A stretch of DNA of 64,000 bases, from positions 1,734,001-1,798,000 of the forward strand of contig NZ_CP141587.1 of the NCBI RefSeq assembly GCF_035593985.1, given 5' to 3'. Position numbers and translations under genes: made by a program. The notes beneath the pieces are model-generated. The model ran no database searches, had not been told where the DNA came from, and worked only from the letters and a program-made list of their open reading frames with translations. The stretch is from Sphingomonas sp. LY29 (GTDB lineage: Bacteria; Pseudomonadota; Alphaproteobacteria; Sphingomonadales; Sphingomonadaceae). Shown in pieces: positions 62,904-64,000 of the stretch (position 1 is the stretch's first letter; the number at the start of each line of letters is the position of its first letter).

Positions 62904-63992
62904 ATGCTGATCGATCGCCGCTCAATGTTGATAGGTTCGGGCGCGGTGGCGCTTACCGGCTGCGCGACCGTCACGCCGGAGCCTGGCTGTTCACCGCTGC
63001 GGCCGGTGACCGTCGATGAAGGAAGGATCATCCGCACCGTCGCGGGGCTGCGTCCCTATCGCGCGGCGGGCTTCGTCGTCCGGCGCGAGGCGCTCGGCGA
63101 CAAGGCGCTGGTTCACAACTACGGGCATGGCGGCGCGGGAATTACGCTCAGCTGGGGAAGCTCGCGGCTCGCGGCCGACCTCGGTCTTCCCGGTCATTCG
63201 GGACCGGTCGCGGTGATTGGCAGCGGTGTGATGGGCCTGACGACCGCGCGGTTGGTGCAGGAAGCCGGCTTTCCTGTGCGGCTCTACACGGCGGCCCTTC
63301 CGCCGCAGACCACCTCGGCCGTCGCCGGCGGGCAAGTTTCGCCGTTCGGCCACTTTCGCGAAAACATGGTGACGCCGGCGTGGATGGCGCAATTTCAGGC
63401 AGCGATGGCCTATAGCTGGACGCGGTTCCAGTCGCTGGTCGGAGATCGCTACGGAATTCGCTGGCTGCCGACCTACGAGCAATCGCGCAACGCCGCGTTC
63501 GCCGACGATTGGCTCAACCAATATCATGCAAACGCCCGTCAATTGCGCCGCGACGAACATCCTTTTCCGGTCGAGCATATCGTGCGGTTTGACACGATGT
63601 ACGTCGAGACGCCCCGCTTCATGGCGTGGCTGAGCGATGAGGTGCTGCGGGCCGGCGGGAGCATCCGAATCCGCAAGTTCGAAACGCTCGCCGACATTGC
63701 AGCGCTAGAGGAAAAGCTGGTTTTCAACTGCACCGGGATCGGAGCGCGAACGCTTGTCGGCGACGACATGCTGACGCCGGTGCGCGGTCAATTGGCGGTG
63801 CTCCAGCCACAGCATGACGTGCGCTACGCCTTCACCGGCGATGCCGGCTACATGTTCCCGCGGGGCGACGGCATCCTGCTCGGAGGGACCTACGAGCGCG
63901 GCGAAGAGGATGCCACTCCACAGCCCTCCGACATTGCGCGCATCCTCGCCTCCCACCGCCGGCTGTTCGACGGATTTCGCTGCACCGCTTGA
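62904..63992 (+). CDS. Circularly permuted D-amino-acid-oxidase-family FAD oxidoreductase
   Basis: 362 residues, ending 8 nt before the window edge. A Tat-like or lipoprotein start (DRRSMLIGSGAVALTGC) is followed by AGLRPYRAAGFVVRREALGD and HNYGHGGAGITLSWG (residues 47-85). In normal DAO these segments are C-terminal. Only then comes the FAD Rossmann motif VAVIGSGVMGLTTARL (102-117), normally N-terminal. The protein ends NCTGIGARTL, PVRGQLAVLQ, YMFPRGDGILLGGTYERGEE and a helix ending FDGFRCTA, where ordinary DAOs continue to the part found here at the N-terminus. So the order is permuted. Substrate unknown; possibly a periplasmic enzyme if exported. Confidence 0.8.
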   Translation: MLIDRRSMLIGSGAVALTGCATVTPEPGCSPLRPVTVDEGRIIRTVAGLRPYRAAGFVVRREALGDKALVHNYGHGGAGITLSWGSSRLAADLGLPGHSGPVAVIGSGVMGLTTARLVQEAGFPVRLYTAALPPQTTSAVAGGQVSPFGHFRENMVTPAWMAQFQAAMAYSWTRFQSLVGDRYGIRWLPTYEQSRNAAFADDWLNQYHANARQLRRDEHPFPVEHIVRFDTMYVETPRFMAWLSDEVLRAGGSIRIRKFETLADIAALEEKLVFNCTGIGARTLVGDDMLTPVRGQLAVLQPQHDVRYAFTGDAGYMFPRGDGILLGGTYERGEEDATPQPSDIARILASHRRLFDGFRCTA

Positions 63993-64000
63993 TAAAGCCG

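Overview
This is a G+C-rich chromosomal window from an alphaproteobacterium, almost certainly a member of the Sphingomonadales. The evidence is the gene content and style: a ~1540-residue NAD-dependent glutamate dehydrogenase, a fused PAS/kinase/receiver protein, an SDR acetoacetyl-CoA reductase beside an RHH_4 protein, a 3-TM gene-transfer-agent holin, a GDSL autotransporter, and dense packing with ATGA/GTGA 4-nt overlaps. No plasmid, transposase, integrase or CRISPR array was seen.

Layout. 1-3500: right end of an acquired segment, visibly less G+C-rich, with a truncated type III modification gene, its restriction partner, and the 3' end of a tRNA-Ser-like sequence that may be an attachment site. 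3639-8432: an RTX protein with seven 40-residue N-terminal repeats, then a soluble hybrid histidine kinase. 8439-12042 (minus): GH130-like enzyme overlapped by a GT4-type glycosyltransferase. 12198-15677: a BaiN/HI0933-like flavoprotein, then aroA-aroC with an unusually short AroC. 15690-16993: Tat-like SMI1/KNR4 protein and a DUF2059-like protein. 16994-20100: HPPD, 3-oxoadipyl-CoA-type thiolase and PaaD in one operon, divergent from a pterin dehydratase. 20105-28846: L,D-transpeptidase, tRNA-Thr(CGT), PAS-like protein, giant GDH plus ATP-grasp enzyme, RHH protein and PhbB.

28881-33705 (minus): acyl-CoA synthetase, a molybdopterin-subunit homologue lacking the expected catalytic Glu, and ferrochelatase. 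33783-38290: an lgt/midA/GNAT/pgeF chain of 4-nt overlaps, then a Cys/Met-metabolism PLP enzyme. 38295-40866 (minus): CDP-alcohol phosphotransferase, nucleotidyltransferase and HAD-IB phosphatase, a likely route to an unidentified phosphodiester or polar lipid. 40959-44483: an Mla-type lipid ABC transporter with a STAS-fused permease, plus a 35-residue microprotein. 44490-48030: aminopeptidase N and small proteins. 48091-52240 (minus): nrdA-four small membrane proteins-nrdB. Upstream of nrdA lie two NrdR-like boxes 31 bp apart, an alphaproteobacterial SOS-type box and a strong leader hairpin. 52606-57788: GT87 enzyme, DUF3617 lipoprotein, uvrB and small envelope proteins. 57842-63992: GDSL autotransporter, VOC protein, a GH108 endolysin/GTA-holin lysis pair, a lipoprotein esterase, hslV, and a D-amino-acid-oxidase-family protein whose sequence order is circularly permuted.

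Most of the window is housekeeping. The unusual items are the permuted DAO-family oxidoreductase, the minimal AroC, the Glu-less molybdo-subunit, the membrane-protein block inside the nrd operon with its layered control region, and the CDP-alcohol operon. All calls come from reading the sequence; no database search was possible.
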